A stretch of 64,000 nt of DNA from Nocardia transvalensis NBRC 15921 (GTDB lineage Bacteria; Actinomycetota; Actinomycetes; Mycobacteriales; Mycobacteriaceae), in NCBI RefSeq assembly GCF_000308875.1, contig NZ_BAGL01000013.1, forward strand, positions 161,069 through 225,068. Reading direction: 5' to 3'. Of this stretch, positions 7,891 to 16,668 are shown piece by piece. Under the pieces are notes generated by a model, which made no database searches, was not told the DNA's origin, and was given only the letters and a program-made list of their open reading frames with translations. Numbering within the stretch: the stretch's first letter is position 1; the number at the start of each line of letters is the position of its first letter. Made by a program: the position numbers and the translations under genes.

Positions 7891-9969
7891 CTACAACGTG
7901 ACGCGCTGATCCGGGGGCAGGAACAGCTTGTCGCTCTCCTTCACCTCGAAGGTGTCGTAGAACTCCCGTAGGTTGCGAACCACCTGATTGCAGCGGAATT
8001 CGTTGGGGGAGTGGGGATCGGTGAGCAGTTCGGCGGTGAGTTCCTTGGTCTGCTTGCCGCGCCAGCTGCGCGCCCAGGACAGGAACATGGCACGGAAATC
8101 CGGATCCCGCCGGGCCCGCTTCTCGGCGATCCGGTACGCGGCCAGCGCGATCTGCAGACCGCGCAGGTCCGCGAGGTTCTCGCCCAGGGTGAGTGCGCCG
8201 TTCACATGCTGGCCGGGGTCCAGGCCCTCGGGCACCAGCGCGTCGAACTGGTCCACCAGCTGCTTGGATTTCGCGTCGAAGGCGGCGCGATCCTCCTTCG
8301 TCCACCAGTCGCGCAGGTTGCCGTCGGCGTCGTATTTCGAGCCCTGATCGTCGAATCCGTGCCCGATCTCGTGGCCGATGGTGGAGCCGACCGCGCCGAA
8401 ATTCACCGCGAGCTGGGCGTCCTTGTCGAAGAACGGCGGCTGCAGATAGGCGGCGGGGAAGGTGATCTCGTTGTTGGGCGGGGAGTAGAACGCGTTGACC
8501 GTCTGCGGCGTGCTGTTCCACTCCGTTTTGTCGACGGGCTTGCCGAGGTAGTCGAACATCCGCTTCGCCTCGAAAACGCCGATGGCGCGCAGTGATTCGA
8601 TCAGTTTGCCGCGGGTGATCTTCAGCCCGGAGTAGTCGGTCCACTTGTCCGGATAGCCGAGCTTGACCGTCATCTTGTCCAGCTTGGTCAGCGCCGCGTC
8701 CCGGGTGGCGGGGGCCATCCAGGCGGAATTGTGGAAGTCGTCGCGGTAGGCCGTCATCAGATCGGCCACCATCTTCTTCACCTCGTCCTTGGACTCCGGC
8801 GGGAAGTATTTGGCCACATACAGTTTGCCGAGCTGCTCGCCGAGCTGTTCGTCGACCGTGCCGACCCCGTACTTCCAGCGCTCCGGCCGTTCCTTCTGCC
8901 CGGCCATGACGGTGCCGAAGAAATGGAAGTTCGGATCGTTGATCGCCTTGGGCAGGTATTTGGCGAATGCCCGGACCAGGCTGAGCTTCAGGTATTCCCG
9001 CCAGATCGCGATATCCACGTCGGCCCAGATCTGCGCGGCCGCGGTGACGAAGGACGGCTGTCCCACCACCACCTCGCCGAACAATTCCTTCGGCCGGGCG
9101 GTATTGCCGGACAGCCACGGATCCCAGTCGAAACCCTTACCGAGATCGGTCAATTGGGCCCAGGTCATCCGGTTGTAGGTGGCATTGGCGTCGCGGGTGC
9201 GCACCCGGTCCCAATGATTGGACGCGATACGCGTCTCGAGGTCGAACATGCGCTGCGCCATGCCGGCCGGATCCGGGAATCCGGCGCCGGCGGCGAGCTG
9301 TTCCAGCAATGTGCGGTAGGCCGCGCGGATGTCGGCGTACTCCGGTTTGCGGTAGTACTCCTCGCCGAGCCCGATACCCGACTGGCCGACGGAGGCCACG
9401 TAGCTGTCGGTCTTCTTGCGGTCGACGCCGACGCCCAGCCCGATCAGCCCGCCGAGCGGCAGGTCGCCCATCACGTGCGCGAGATCGGGTTTCGTGGCGG
9501 CGCGGTCGATCTGGTCGAACATGCCCTGTAGCGGGGTGAGGCCGAGCTGCTCGATCGTGTCCCAGTCGACGCGCGCGTCGTAGAGGTCGCGAATGTGCTG
9601 GGCCTCGGTATCCGGTTCGGGGTCCTTGATGCCGTCGATGATCTCGCGCAGCTGATTCTGGGTGCGCTCGAAGGCCTCGGTGGCCGCGCTGAAACCGGAT
9701 TTGTCGGGCGGCAGCTGATAGTCGCGCAGCCATTTGCCGTTGACGTAGCGGTACAGATCGTCCTGCGGCCGCACCGCCTCGTCGGCGCCGCCCAGGTCGG
9801 GGCCGGTCAGCTGCTTGGGCGGCTCGTCGTTCGAACAACTCGCCAGCGCGGCGGCCGCGGGTACGACGCCCAGGGCGATCAGAAATGCGCGACGCTGCAG
9901 GCGCACCGGACCGGACGATGTCACCGAAACCCCACTCCCCGGCGAGGCCAACCCCGCACCCGTACTCAT
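7891..9969 (-). CDS. M13 family zinc metallopeptidase, Tat-type lipoprotein (copy 1)
   Basis: This 692-residue neprilysin/PepO-like peptidase begins with a signal peptide containing twin Arg (LQRRAFLIALG), a hydrophobic core and the lipobox Leu-Ala-Ser-Cys, so export and lipid anchoring at the outer face of the membrane are predicted. The M13 zinc site is intact: HEIGHGF supplies the HExxH and the downstream GENLADL supplies the third ligand (ENxxD-type). NAFY and the C-terminal CNQVVRN(L) segment are also M13 hallmarks. It cleaves short peptides extracellularly; in mycobacteria the homologue Zmp1 is linked to host interaction. The start ATG at 9969 begins a sequence that leads directly into the signal peptide. 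It lies 68 bases after the paralogue at 10038, probably in one operon. Confidence 0.92.
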   Translation of the reverse strand: MSTGAGLASPGSGVSVTSSGPVRLQRRAFLIALGVVPAAAALASCSNDEPPKQLTGPDLGGADEAVRPQDDLYRYVNGKWLRDYQLPPDKSGFSAATEAFERTQNQLREIIDGIKDPEPDTEAQHIRDLYDARVDWDTIEQLGLTPLQGMFDQIDRAATKPDLAHVMGDLPLGGLIGLGVGVDRKKTDSYVASVGQSGIGLGEEYYRKPEYADIRAAYRTLLEQLAAGAGFPDPAGMAQRMFDLETRIASNHWDRVRTRDANATYNRMTWAQLTDLGKGFDWDPWLSGNTARPKELFGEVVVGQPSFVTAAAQIWADVDIAIWREYLKLSLVRAFAKYLPKAINDPNFHFFGTVMAGQKERPERWKYGVGTVDEQLGEQLGKLYVAKYFPPESKDEVKKMVADLMTAYRDDFHNSAWMAPATRDAALTKLDKMTVKLGYPDKWTDYSGLKITRGKLIESLRAIGVFEAKRMFDYLGKPVDKTEWNSTPQTVNAFYSPPNNEITFPAAYLQPPFFDKDAQLAVNFGAVGSTIGHEIGHGFDDQGSKYDADGNLRDWWTKEDRAAFDAKSKQLVDQFDALVPEGLDPGQHVNGALTLGENLADLRGLQIALAAYRIAEKRARRDPDFRAMFLSWARSWRGKQTKELTAELLTDPHSPNEFRCNQVVRNLREFYDTFEVKESDKLFLPPDQRVTL

Positions 9970-10037
9970 GGACCGAACTGCTCCGGATGAGGCTACAGGG
10001 GTAGGGGCCGGTCGTCCCGGTCTCCGGTGGTAGGCCG

Positions 10038-12083
10038 CTAGAGCGACACCCGCTGGTCCGGCGGCAGGAACAGCTTGTCGCCCTCCCGCACGCCGTAGGT
10101 GGCGTAGAACTCGGGCAGGTTGCGGACCACCTGGTTGCACCGGAATTCCGACGGCGAGTGCGGATCGCTCGCGATCTGGGTCTCGGTGGCCTGCGCGGTC
10201 TGCTTGTTACGCCAGGTGCGGCCCCACGACTCGAAGACCGGGTGGTAGTCGGGATCGCCTGTGCCGTCTCGTTTTTCGGCGATGCGGTAGGCCGCCAGGG
10301 AGATCATCAGGCCGCGCAGATCGGCCAGGTTCTCGCCGACGGTCAGCTCGCCGTCGACATGCCGATCCGGCGCCAGGCCCTCGGGCACCAGCGCGTTGTA
10401 CTGCGCGATCAGCTGTTTGGTCCGGGCCTCGAACGCGGCCTTGTCCGCCGGCGTCCACCAGTCCTTCAGGTTGCCGTCGCCGTCGTACTTGGAGCCCTGG
10501 TCGTCGAATCCGTGCCCGATCTCGTGGCCGATCACCGCGCCGCCCGCGCCGAAGTTCACCGCCGGCTGCGCGTCCTTGTCGAAGAACGGCGGCTGCAGAA
10601 ACGCTGCGGGAAAGACGATCTCGTTGCCGCTGGCGTTGTAGTAGGCGTTGACCGTCTGCGGCGGCATCATCCATTCGGACTTGTCGACCGGCTTGCCGAG
10701 CTTGTCGAACATCCGCTTCGCCTCGAAAACGGTGACGGCGCGCAAAGATTCGACCAGCTTGCCGCGCGTGATCGTCAGGCTGGAGTAGTCGGTCCACTTG
10801 TCCGGGTAGCCGATCTTGGTGTTGATCTTGTCCAGCTTGGCGAGGGCGGACTCCCGGGTGGGCGGCGACATCCAGTTGTTGTCGTGGAAGTTCTCGCGGT
10901 AGGCGGCCATCAGGTCGGACACCATCTGGTCGGCCCGGTCCTTCGCCTCGGGCGGGAAGTGCTTGTCCACGTACGTCTTTCCGAGCTGCTCGCCGACGTT
11001 CGCGTTGACGAGGGCGACGGCCGACTTCCACCGCTCGGGCCGGTTCTGCAGGCCCTGCATCACCTTGCCGTTGAAGTCGAAGTTGGCGTCGTCGATATCC
11101 CTCTTCAGATACGGTGCGTACTCGCGGACCAGGCTCAGCTTCAGATAATCGCGCCAGGAGCCGAGATCGACCTCGTCCCAGAGCTTTCCGGCCTCGGTCA
11201 CGAACGACGGCTCGGCGACGACCAGATTCGCGAACAGTTCCTTCGGCCTGTCGGTGGTGCCGGCCAGCCACGCGTCCCAGGCGAAACCCGGTGCGAGAGC
11301 GACCAATTCCGGCCAGGTGCGGGGGTTGTAGGTGGCCGACGCGTCCCGGGAGCGCACGTTGTCCCAGAATCCGGCGGCGATGCGGGTCTCCAGATCGACC
11401 ACGCGCTGCGCGTACGCCGCGGGCTCCGGGAAACCCGCGCCGGCGGCGATGCGTTCCATGAAGGTGCGGTAGGCGGCGAACTTCTGCGCGTATTCGGGCT
11501 TGCGGTAGTACTGCTCGCCGAGTCCGAGGCCCGCCTGGGAGACCGTGGCCACCGTGGCGTTCGAATCCTTCGGGTCGGCGCTCACACTCAGCCCGATCAG
11601 GCCGACGCCGGGCAGCCCGCCCATCACCTTCGCCAGGGCGGTCTTGTCGGCGGCGCCGTCGATCTGCGCGAACAGATCCTGCAGCGGGGTCATGCCCAGT
11701 TTGTCGATCTCGTCGGTATTCATCCGGGCGTCGTAGAGGTCGCGGACCTGCTGTTCCGCCGAGCCCTGCGCCGGGTCCCGAATACCCTCGATGATCTCGC
11801 GCAGCTGGCCCTCGACCCGGTCGTTCACCTCGTCGAAGCTGCCGAAGGAGACCTTGTCCGGCGGCATCTGATAGTCCCGCAGCCACGTGCCGTTGATCGA
11901 CCGGAAGAGATCGTCCTGGGGGCGGATCGCCGGATCCGATCCCGACAGATCCGGTCCGGTCAGCGGCTTGGCCGCCGCCGAATGGGAATTGCAGGCGGCG
12001 AGCGCCGCGGCCGCGGGAACGAGCCCGAGGGCGGCCAGGAAGGTACGGCGGGCGAGGGCGGTCGGACGCTCGGGCGCGGTCAC
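10038..12083 (-). CDS. M13 family zinc metallopeptidase, Tat-type lipoprotein (copy 2)
   Basis: This is a 681-residue paralogue of the preceding gene, similar along its whole length. It has twin Arg (LARRTFLAALG), a hydrophobic stretch and lipobox Leu-Ala-Ala-Cys, then the M13 peptidase domain with HEIGHGF and GENLADL near the C-terminus. It is the upstream gene of the pair, reading away from rplN. The two copies end in nearly the same residues (KLFLPPDQRV then a hydrophobic residue). They are a tandem duplication that has clearly diverged; both active sites look intact, so division of substrates rather than decay is likely. Confidence 0.92.
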   Translation of the reverse strand: MTAPERPTALARRTFLAALGLVPAAAALAACNSHSAAAKPLTGPDLSGSDPAIRPQDDLFRSINGTWLRDYQMPPDKVSFGSFDEVNDRVEGQLREIIEGIRDPAQGSAEQQVRDLYDARMNTDEIDKLGMTPLQDLFAQIDGAADKTALAKVMGGLPGVGLIGLSVSADPKDSNATVATVSQAGLGLGEQYYRKPEYAQKFAAYRTFMERIAAGAGFPEPAAYAQRVVDLETRIAAGFWDNVRSRDASATYNPRTWPELVALAPGFAWDAWLAGTTDRPKELFANLVVAEPSFVTEAGKLWDEVDLGSWRDYLKLSLVREYAPYLKRDIDDANFDFNGKVMQGLQNRPERWKSAVALVNANVGEQLGKTYVDKHFPPEAKDRADQMVSDLMAAYRENFHDNNWMSPPTRESALAKLDKINTKIGYPDKWTDYSSLTITRGKLVESLRAVTVFEAKRMFDKLGKPVDKSEWMMPPQTVNAYYNASGNEIVFPAAFLQPPFFDKDAQPAVNFGAGGAVIGHEIGHGFDDQGSKYDGDGNLKDWWTPADKAAFEARTKQLIAQYNALVPEGLAPDRHVDGELTVGENLADLRGLMISLAAYRIAEKRDGTGDPDYHPVFESWGRTWRNKQTAQATETQIASDPHSPSEFRCNQVVRNLPEFYATYGVREGDKLFLPPDQRVSL

Positions 12084-12177
12084 TCGGTCTCCTCTGTCAC
12101 GTGCAGGTGCTCGGACGGCATAGCTCGCGCCGACGCTAGTGCAGGCGACTGAGGATCACCTGAATCCACGCCATGTT

Positions 12178-12338
12178 GTATGCCCACCCCCGGCTTCTCC
12201 GGCATGCCCACCCCCGCTTCCCCGGCATGCCCACCCCCGCTTCCCCGGCATGCCCACCCCCGCTTCCCCGGCATGCCCACCCTCACTTTCCCGGCATGCC
12301 CACCCTCACTTTCCCGGCATGCCCACCCTCACTTTCCC
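12178..12338 (+). repeat. Seven tandem 23-bp repeats upstream of the ribosomal promoter
   Basis: Seven head-to-tail 23-base units fill exactly 161 bases. Units 2-4 read GGCATGCCCACC then CCCGCTTCCCC; units 5-7 read GGCATGCCCACC then CTCACTTTCCC; unit 1 is divergent. Each contains GGCATGCC. The array sits in the 472-base gap between the M13 gene and rplN, directly upstream of a further GGCATGC element and the promoter at 12359. No gene is seen in the gap. Confidence 0.93.
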
Positions 12339-12360
12339 GGCATGCTCTTGGCCGGGATTT
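12339..12360 (+). repeat. Single copy of an interspersed GGCATGCTYTTGGCCGG element
   Basis: Right after the tandem array the sequence GGCATGCTCTTGGCCGGGAT appears. The same core, with small differences, forms both arms of the long inverted repeat at 23604-23673. This marks it as a dispersed extragenic element, here in half-site form. Confidence 0.7.
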
Positions 12361-12387
12361 GGGCACGACCTGGGGCTTCGTTACACT
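12359..12387 (+). promoter_or_regulatory. Promoter of the rplN-rplX-rplE-rpsN block
   Basis: A -35 TTGGGC (12359-12364) and -10 TACACT (12382-12387) are separated by exactly 17 bases. The downstream context TACACTGGTCGGGTTGCC closely matches that of the rpsH promoter at 17927-17955 (TACACTGGCTGAGTTGCC). The leader from here to rplN is about 160 bases. Confidence 0.75.
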
Positions 12388-12555
12388 GGTCGGGTTGCCC
12401 GCGGGACAAGTGTGCCCGCACTCCGGCCGTGAACCCACAGTGGTCGATCGTCAGATCAGGAAAACCGCTGGCAGGCGCGCGTGCGGAGGGCAACTGGCCA
12501 TGCTCGTCGGGTCGGTATCCGGCGCGCATATCGTCCAGGTCTAGGAGGAGCTGAA

Positions 12556-12924
12556 GTGATTCAGCAGGAGTCGCGACTGCGCGTCGCCGACAACACGGGT
12601 GCGAAGGAAATCCTGTGCATCCGCGTGCTCGGCGGGTCGTCGCGTCGCTATGCCGGTATCGGCGACGTGATCGTCGCCACCGTGAAGGATGCCATCCCCG
12701 GCGGCAACGTCAAGAAGGGCGATGTCGTCAAGGCTGTCGTCGTGCGCACCACCAAGGAGCGCCGTCGTCCGGATGGTTCGTACATCCGTTTCGACGAGAA
12801 CGCCGCTGTGCTGATCAAGGCGGACAACGATCCGCGCGGCACCCGCATCTTCGGCCCCGTGGGCCGCGAGCTGCGCGACAAGCGGTTCATGAAGATCGTT
12901 TCGCTGGCCCCGGAGGTGCTCTGA
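12556..12924 (+). CDS. rplN: 50S ribosomal protein L14
   Basis: The 122-residue product is of normal length and carries the universal L14 start ([18 protein letters not shown]) and C-terminal [17 protein letters not shown]. It binds 23S rRNA and contributes to the 30S-50S bridge. GTG at 12556 is the start, preceded by CTAGGAGGAG. It is the first gene of the first ribosomal block, 1 base ahead of rplX. Confidence 0.98.
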   Translation: MIQQESRLRVADNTGAKEILCIRVLGGSSRRYAGIGDVIVATVKDAIPGGNVKKGDVVKAVVVRTTKERRRPDGSYIRFDENAAVLIKADNDPRGTRIFGPVGRELRDKRFMKIVSLAPEVL

Positions 12925-12925
12925 C

Positions 12926-13240
12926 ATGAAGGTGCACAAGGGCGACACCGTGCTCGTCGTCTCGGGTAAGGACAAGGGCGCCAAGGGCAAGGTCATCCAG
13001 GCCTACCCGCAGACGGACAAGGTCCTGGTCGAAGGCGTGAACCGGATCAAGAAGCATGTCGCGAACTCCGCGAACCAGCGCGGCGCCAGCTCGGGCGGCA
13101 TCGTGACCCAGGAGGCGCCCATCCACGTCTCGAACGTGATGGTTGTCGACTCCGACGGCAAGCCGACCCGCGTTGGTTACCGCACCGACGAGAACGGCAA
13201 GCGGGTGCGTATCTCCCGTCGCAACGGGAAGGACATCTGA
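12926..13240 (+). CDS. rplX: 50S ribosomal protein L24
   Basis: The product has 104 residues and opens with a KOW motif ([23 protein letters not shown]), the signature of L24, an assembly initiator that binds 23S rRNA. The ATG lies 1 base after the rplN stop, and the stop overlaps the rplE start (ATGA). Confidence 0.98.
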   Translation: MKVHKGDTVLVVSGKDKGAKGKVIQAYPQTDKVLVEGVNRIKKHVANSANQRGASSGGIVTQEAPIHVSNVMVVDSDGKPTRVGYRTDENGKRVRISRRNGKDI

Positions 13241-13803
13241 TGACCACCACCGAGAAGATCCAGCCTCGGCTGAAGCTGCGCTACCGCGCGGAAATCAAGG
13301 ACGCGCTGAACAGCGAGTTCAACTACGCCAACGTGATGCAGATCCCGGGCGTGGTGAAGGTCGTCGTGAACATGGGTGTCGGTGACGCCGCCCGCGACGC
13401 CAAGCTGATCAACGGCGCGGTCGCCGACCTGGCCCTGATCACCGGCCAGAAGCCGGAGATCCGCAAGGCCCGCAAGTCGATCGCGCAGTTCAAGCTGCGT
13501 GAGGGCATGCCGATCGGCGCGCGCGTCACGCTGCGCGGCGACCGGATGTGGGAGTTCCTGGACCGCCTGGTCTCCATCGCACTGCCCCGTATCCGCGACT
13601 TCCGCGGCCTGTCGCCGAAGCAGTTCGACGGCAACGGCAACTACACGTTCGGCCTGAGCGAGCAGTCGATGTTCCACGAGATCGATGTGGACAAGATCGA
13701 CCGCCCGCGCGGTATGGACATCACGGTCGTCACCACGGCCGTCAACGACGAGGAGGGTCGCGCCCTGCTCAAGCACCTCGGCTTCCCGTTCAAGGAGAAC
13801 TGA
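13240..13803 (+). CDS. rplE: 50S ribosomal protein L5
   Basis: The product has 187 residues, with the L5 segments [33 protein letters not shown] and [18 protein letters not shown]. It binds 5S rRNA in the central protuberance. It starts at an ATG overlapping the rplX stop, which indicates translational coupling. Confidence 0.98.
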   Translation: MTTTEKIQPRLKLRYRAEIKDALNSEFNYANVMQIPGVVKVVVNMGVGDAARDAKLINGAVADLALITGQKPEIRKARKSIAQFKLREGMPIGARVTLRGDRMWEFLDRLVSIALPRIRDFRGLSPKQFDGNGNYTFGLSEQSMFHEIDVDKIDRPRGMDITVVTTAVNDEEGRALLKHLGFPFKEN

Positions 13804-13807
13804 GCAC

Positions 13808-13993
13808 ATGGCTAAGAAAGCTCTGATCAACAAGGCCAACGCGAAGCCGAAGTTCGCAGTTCGCGCCTACACCCGCTGCCAGCGCTGCGGCCGCCCCCAC
13901 GCGGTCTACCGCAAGTTCGGCCTCTGCCGCGTCTGCCTGCGCGAGATGGCCCACCGCGGTGAACTCCCGGGCGTCCACAAGTCCAGCTGGTAA
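13808..13993 (+). CDS. rpsN: 30S ribosomal protein S14 type Z (zinc-binding)
   Basis: This is the 61-residue short form of S14 with four cysteines in two pairs (CQRC and CRVC), so it is the zinc-binding C+ type. The typical end GVHKSSW is present. ATG at 13808 is 4 bases after the rplE stop. In relatives rpsH follows at once; here a hairpin and 4.1 kb of accessory genes intervene. Confidence 0.97.
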   Translation: MAKKALINKANAKPKFAVRAYTRCQRCGRPHAVYRKFGLCRVCLREMAHRGELPGVHKSSW

Positions 13994-14007
13994 GTAGTTG
14001 AACGCCG

Positions 14008-14040
14008 ATGCGGTGGTCCGTCGACGACGGACCACCGCAT
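14008..14040 (+). terminator. Hairpin terminator after rpsN
   Basis: Perfect 16-base arms (ATGCGGTGGTCCGTCG and its complement) flank a single base. The hairpin lies 15 bases after the rpsN stop and ends the first ribosomal block. No T-tract follows, as is common in high-GC actinobacteria. It may also serve the convergent vapC. Confidence 0.8.
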
Positions 14041-14065
14041 TCGCATATCTCGGGTCGGGCGGACG

Positions 14066-14494
14066 CTAGACCGCGACCAGGGTCAACAGCCGGTCGAGCC
14101 CTTTGAAGTCGTCCGCGTTGCGGGTGAACAGCGGCAGGTCGTTCGCCGAAGCGATGGCGGCGATCATCAAATCCATCTTGCGAGGCTTGGGGCTGCGCCC
14201 GGACGCCACCACCAGTTTCGCCATGGACGTGAATCTTCTTGCCGCCGTTGCGGAGAACGGCAGGGCATCGAAGCTGTGCTCTATTTCCAGCAGGCGCTCG
14301 GTGCGTAACGCGAGGGTCTGGGGGTTGTCGGCGAGGGCGATGCCCAAGCCCAGCTCGGCCAGCGTGATCGTGCTGATCCTGGCCTGGACGGGCAGTTGGG
14401 CGTCGGCGATGGTGGTGATGTCGATGAGGACACAAGTGTCCAGCAGCCCCACCGGATGCCGTTCGTTGGACTCCGAGTAGCTGGGCTCAGTCAT
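14066..14494 (-). CDS. vapC: VapC-type PIN-domain RNase toxin
   Basis: This 142-residue PIN-domain protein carries LLDTCVLID near the start (first acidic residue), TLAELGLG (conserved Glu) and KMDLMIAAIA followed by LFTRNADDF (the later Asp positions). VapC toxins are Mg-dependent RNases that cleave tRNA or rRNA when freed from their antitoxin. The start is the ATG at 14494, which overlaps the last 8 bases of the antitoxin gene and couples the two. The pair sits between two halves of a ribosomal operon. Confidence 0.9.
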   Translation of the reverse strand: MTEPSYSESNERHPVGLLDTCVLIDITTIADAQLPVQARISTITLAELGLGIALADNPQTLALRTERLLEIEHSFDALPFSATAARRFTSMAKLVVASGRSPKPRKMDLMIAAIASANDLPLFTRNADDFKGLDRLLTLVAV

Positions 14495-14741
14495 CCAGGC
14501 GGTCCTCGCCGAACGCGACGTCGATCTCAGCGCGTTCGTCGGCGCTATTGGTATCCCCCGCGAACCGCGCAAGCCGATTCTTGATCTCCGCGACCGTCAC
14601 GTCCCGCCTCGGGCCGACGGGCCGCAGTTCCCCGACCGGACGCCCGTTGCGAGTAATGACGAAGTCCTCGCCGGCCTCCAGCGCATCCATCACCCCGGCA
14701 CTGCCGTTGCGTAGCTCTGCCTGCGTGATCGTCTTCGTCAT
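14487..14741 (-). CDS. vapB: VapB-type antitoxin (Phd/YefM fold)
   Basis: The 84-residue protein starts MTKTITQAELRNGSAGVMDA and continues with EDFVITRNGRPVGELRPV, the Phd/YefM DNA-binding pattern. The acidic C-terminus would wrap the toxin. It is the upstream gene of the pair and presumably represses its own promoter just outside 14741, where an imperfect GCTATGATG-type repetition (gatgctatctgatgctatgcg) is visible at about 14760-14780. Confidence 0.9.
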   Translation of the reverse strand: MTKTITQAELRNGSAGVMDALEAGEDFVITRNGRPVGELRPVGPRRDVTVAEIKNRLARFAGDTNSADERAEIDVAFGEDRLDD

Positions 14742-14771
14742 ACGCTCATGATAGCGACCGATGCTATCTGA

Positions 14772-15188
14772 TGCTATGCGCTAGCGTCACTGCTTCACAG
14801 GCAGGGGAGCATCGGCGTCATCGACGCCTTCCCCTCCATCGATCTCGACAAAGCCATCACCAACCTGGCCGCCATCATCGCGATGAAGGTGGTACTCGAC
14901 GACCCCGATTCGGACGACATCAACAACCACCAAACCGGCGGGTTGTTCAAGACCAACTCCGAGACTTCGAATGTCAGAAGAATTGCTCAGGAATACGGGA
15001 CGACCCCGAAAGCTGTCAAAGATGCCATCCACAAGATCAAAGCGCAGGGAGCGTGGCGTGGAAATGGCGGCAACCGAAATCCTGACGTGGTAGTAGATTT
15101 GGAAACCGGGGAGGTCCATGTCCAGCTCCCGGACGGCAGCGCTTCGGAGGACAGCCTTGGTAACATACTTGACGAACTCGAGGATTGA
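14772..15188 (+). pseudogene. Orphan C-terminal fragment of a polymorphic toxin
   Basis: The frame is open from a stop at 14769-14771 to the stop ending at 15188, but the first ATG is at 14883 and has no ribosome site, while coding-like sequence (VIDAFPSIDLDKAITNLAAI) begins before it. The end (NPDVVVDLETGEVHVQLPDG ... DSLGNILDEL) resembles the tail of polymorphic toxins of the type-33 class, preceded by a helix-turn-helix-like RIAQEYGTTPKAVKDAIHKI. I read it as a detached toxin tip lacking its N-terminal delivery part, either a silent cassette or a remnant. The DNA is less GC-rich than its neighbours. If ATG 14883 is used it would encode 101 residues. Confidence 0.6.
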
Positions 15189-15194
15189 GAGGCC

Positions 15195-15707
15195 ATGTCT
15201 AGAGAAATCGTAGAATACGATGATCGATGGGTTGTCAAACCTTTGAGAGGGCAAGTCGCTGAACATTTCATGTGGCAGGTCGACGCTGTTGAGATGTATT
15301 TCAGCTCCGGATTTCGTCTTGTCGTCGGATGTGGTGCCGAACTGTCGCTGCGGAATATATCATCGGATGCACCAGAGCGTCACCCCGTAACATACTGGCC
15401 TCAGTCCGAGGTCGAAGAAATTCTATCGAGCGAAGTGCTGTCCCCTGTGTTCTTCAAGACCGGTAGTATGCGGGTGGCATTTCGGAATGGCTGGATTTTA
15501 CTGGTTGCGGATGGGGCTCCGGATGTAGATGTCTCGATGTATTCGGACCGTGGGTTGTTGTGGACGCGATCCGGACTGATCGAACAGCCTGAATATCCAG
15601 TAATTATGATCGACCCTTGGACGGGAAACCAAATATCCGGACCACCGTGGCCACCCAAGCCGGATGACCTCGACATCAATTATGATTCGGATGATATAAA
15701 CCAATAG
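15195..15707 (+). CDS. Putative immunity protein next to the orphan toxin tip
   Basis: This 170-residue acidic protein starts 6 bases after the toxin fragment, behind a GAGAGG site. Its middle (AVEMYFSSGFRLVVGCGAEL, then FFKTGSMRVAFRNGWILLV) suggests a small beta-sheet fold like that of DUF6188-type immunity proteins, and the C-terminus is acidic and Pro-rich. I do not recognise a catalytic motif. It shares the AT-rich composition of the toxin fragment, so the two were probably acquired together. A protein kept after decay of its toxin would still protect against related strains. Confidence 0.6.
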   Translation: MSREIVEYDDRWVVKPLRGQVAEHFMWQVDAVEMYFSSGFRLVVGCGAELSLRNISSDAPERHPVTYWPQSEVEEILSSEVLSPVFFKTGSMRVAFRNGWILLVADGAPDVDVSMYSDRGLLWTRSGLIEQPEYPVIMIDPWTGNQISGPPWPPKPDDLDINYDSDDINQ

Positions 15708-16060
15708 ATGCCGCTGTGGTTCTGTGCTGGTCCGCATCATTCCCACCGCGCTTCGACGCTGAGCCGAAAGTTCTCGGCGAGTTGCGTGAAAGGTTCCGGG
15801 TCTCTCCCGCAGTGGCTGGACTTCACATCGGCGATTTCGGTCGCGCGCCTGCGGATGCGGAGGCTTGCCGGGTGCTGCTGTGTGCTGCGGCTGCTCGGCC
15901 TCGTGGCCTAGAGCCGTCGAGCCGGATGTGCGGCGCTACTTCGGTGCTGGTGTCGTAGTTCGTTGGCTTTCAATCGTCAGATTTCGGGCCTTCGGTGTCG
16001 AGTTGTGGGGTGGTCGGTCGTCCTCGGTGTGACAACGATCCTCGATCGAAGGAGACGGTG
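15708..16060 (+). other. Gene-poor 353-base gap with a weak open frame
   Basis: No confident gene is seen. A frame at 15716-15958 would encode 80 residues (with FPPRFDAEPKVLGELRERFR) that look coding-like, but it has no clear start signal and no family I recognise; it may be a remnant. The last ~40 bases carry the ribosome site (GAAGGAGA) for the next gene. Confidence 0.5.
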
Positions 16061-16639
16061 ATGGACGACACTCTCGAAGCCTATGGGCGGGCGCTGGACG
16101 AGCTGGAGTTGGTGTTGGCGAAAGTTGATGCGGGTCAGTGGGATTCGGCTTCGGCGTGTGCGGAGTGGACGGTGCGTGATGTTGCCGGGCATGTGACGTG
16201 GGGGCAATGTCAGATGCGTGCTTGGGCTAGCGGCGAGGATTTCACGGATCGGACCGGGGCGCCTGGGGCGTCGCATCCTGCGGCGCTGACCGGCGGCGAC
16301 CCCGTGCGGGCCTTTCGGGACGCCCGCGCCGCCTGCGACTCGACATTGACCGACTCCGGCCTGGCTCGGATCGTGGCTCTGCCGGGCCTGGGCGAGATCC
16401 CCGTCGCGGCGATCCTGCCGTTACTGCTCACCGATTCGATCACCCACGCCTGGGATATCGCGCATCCGCTCGGGATCGAGATCCAGTTGCCACCAGATCT
16501 CGTCACCCGCGCCTTCGACTGGTCCCGCGCCAATGTGGTTCGCGCTCCCGGATTCTTCGGCCCTGAACTCAGCCCGCCCACCGAGTCGGACCAGCAGCAC
16601 CGCCTGATGGCCTACCTCGGTCGTGACGTGGGCAACTGA
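16061..16639 (+). CDS. TIGR03086-type DinB/mycothiol-dependent-fold metal-binding protein
   Basis: This 192-residue protein shows the four-helix DinB-like pattern seen in actinobacterial maleylpyruvate-isomerase-N and TIGR03086 proteins: WTVRDVAGHVTWGQCQM (first His ligand) and LLTDSITHAWDIAHPLG (the HAWDIA motif with two His). These bind a divalent metal and many use mycothiol; the substrate is unknown. The start is the ATG at 16061 with GAAGGAGA upstream; the upstream extension of the frame is not conserved-looking. Confidence 0.85.
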   Translation: MDDTLEAYGRALDELELVLAKVDAGQWDSASACAEWTVRDVAGHVTWGQCQMRAWASGEDFTDRTGAPGASHPAALTGGDPVRAFRDARAACDSTLTDSGLARIVALPGLGEIPVAAILPLLLTDSITHAWDIAHPLGIEIQLPPDLVTRAFDWSRANVVRAPGFFGPELSPPTESDQQHRLMAYLGRDVGN

Positions 16640-16668
16640 CCTCCGGGCGCCGTGGCAAACTCGCCGTC

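Noticed and set aside
9970..10140. 57-residue upstream extension of the first M13 peptidase
   Set aside because: The extension reads through the end of the second M13 gene in another frame and would place the signal peptide far from the N-terminus.
12178..12338. CRISPR array
   Set aside because: The 23-base units are contiguous without spacers and no cas genes are present.
12084..12555. A tRNA or small RNA in the gap before rplN
   Set aside because: No cloverleaf or conserved RNA fold was recognised; repeats and the promoter account for most of the gap.
15716..15958. Possible 80-residue gene
   Set aside because: No start signal, no recognisable family and a Cys-rich end of low plausibility; kept only as a note on the gap.
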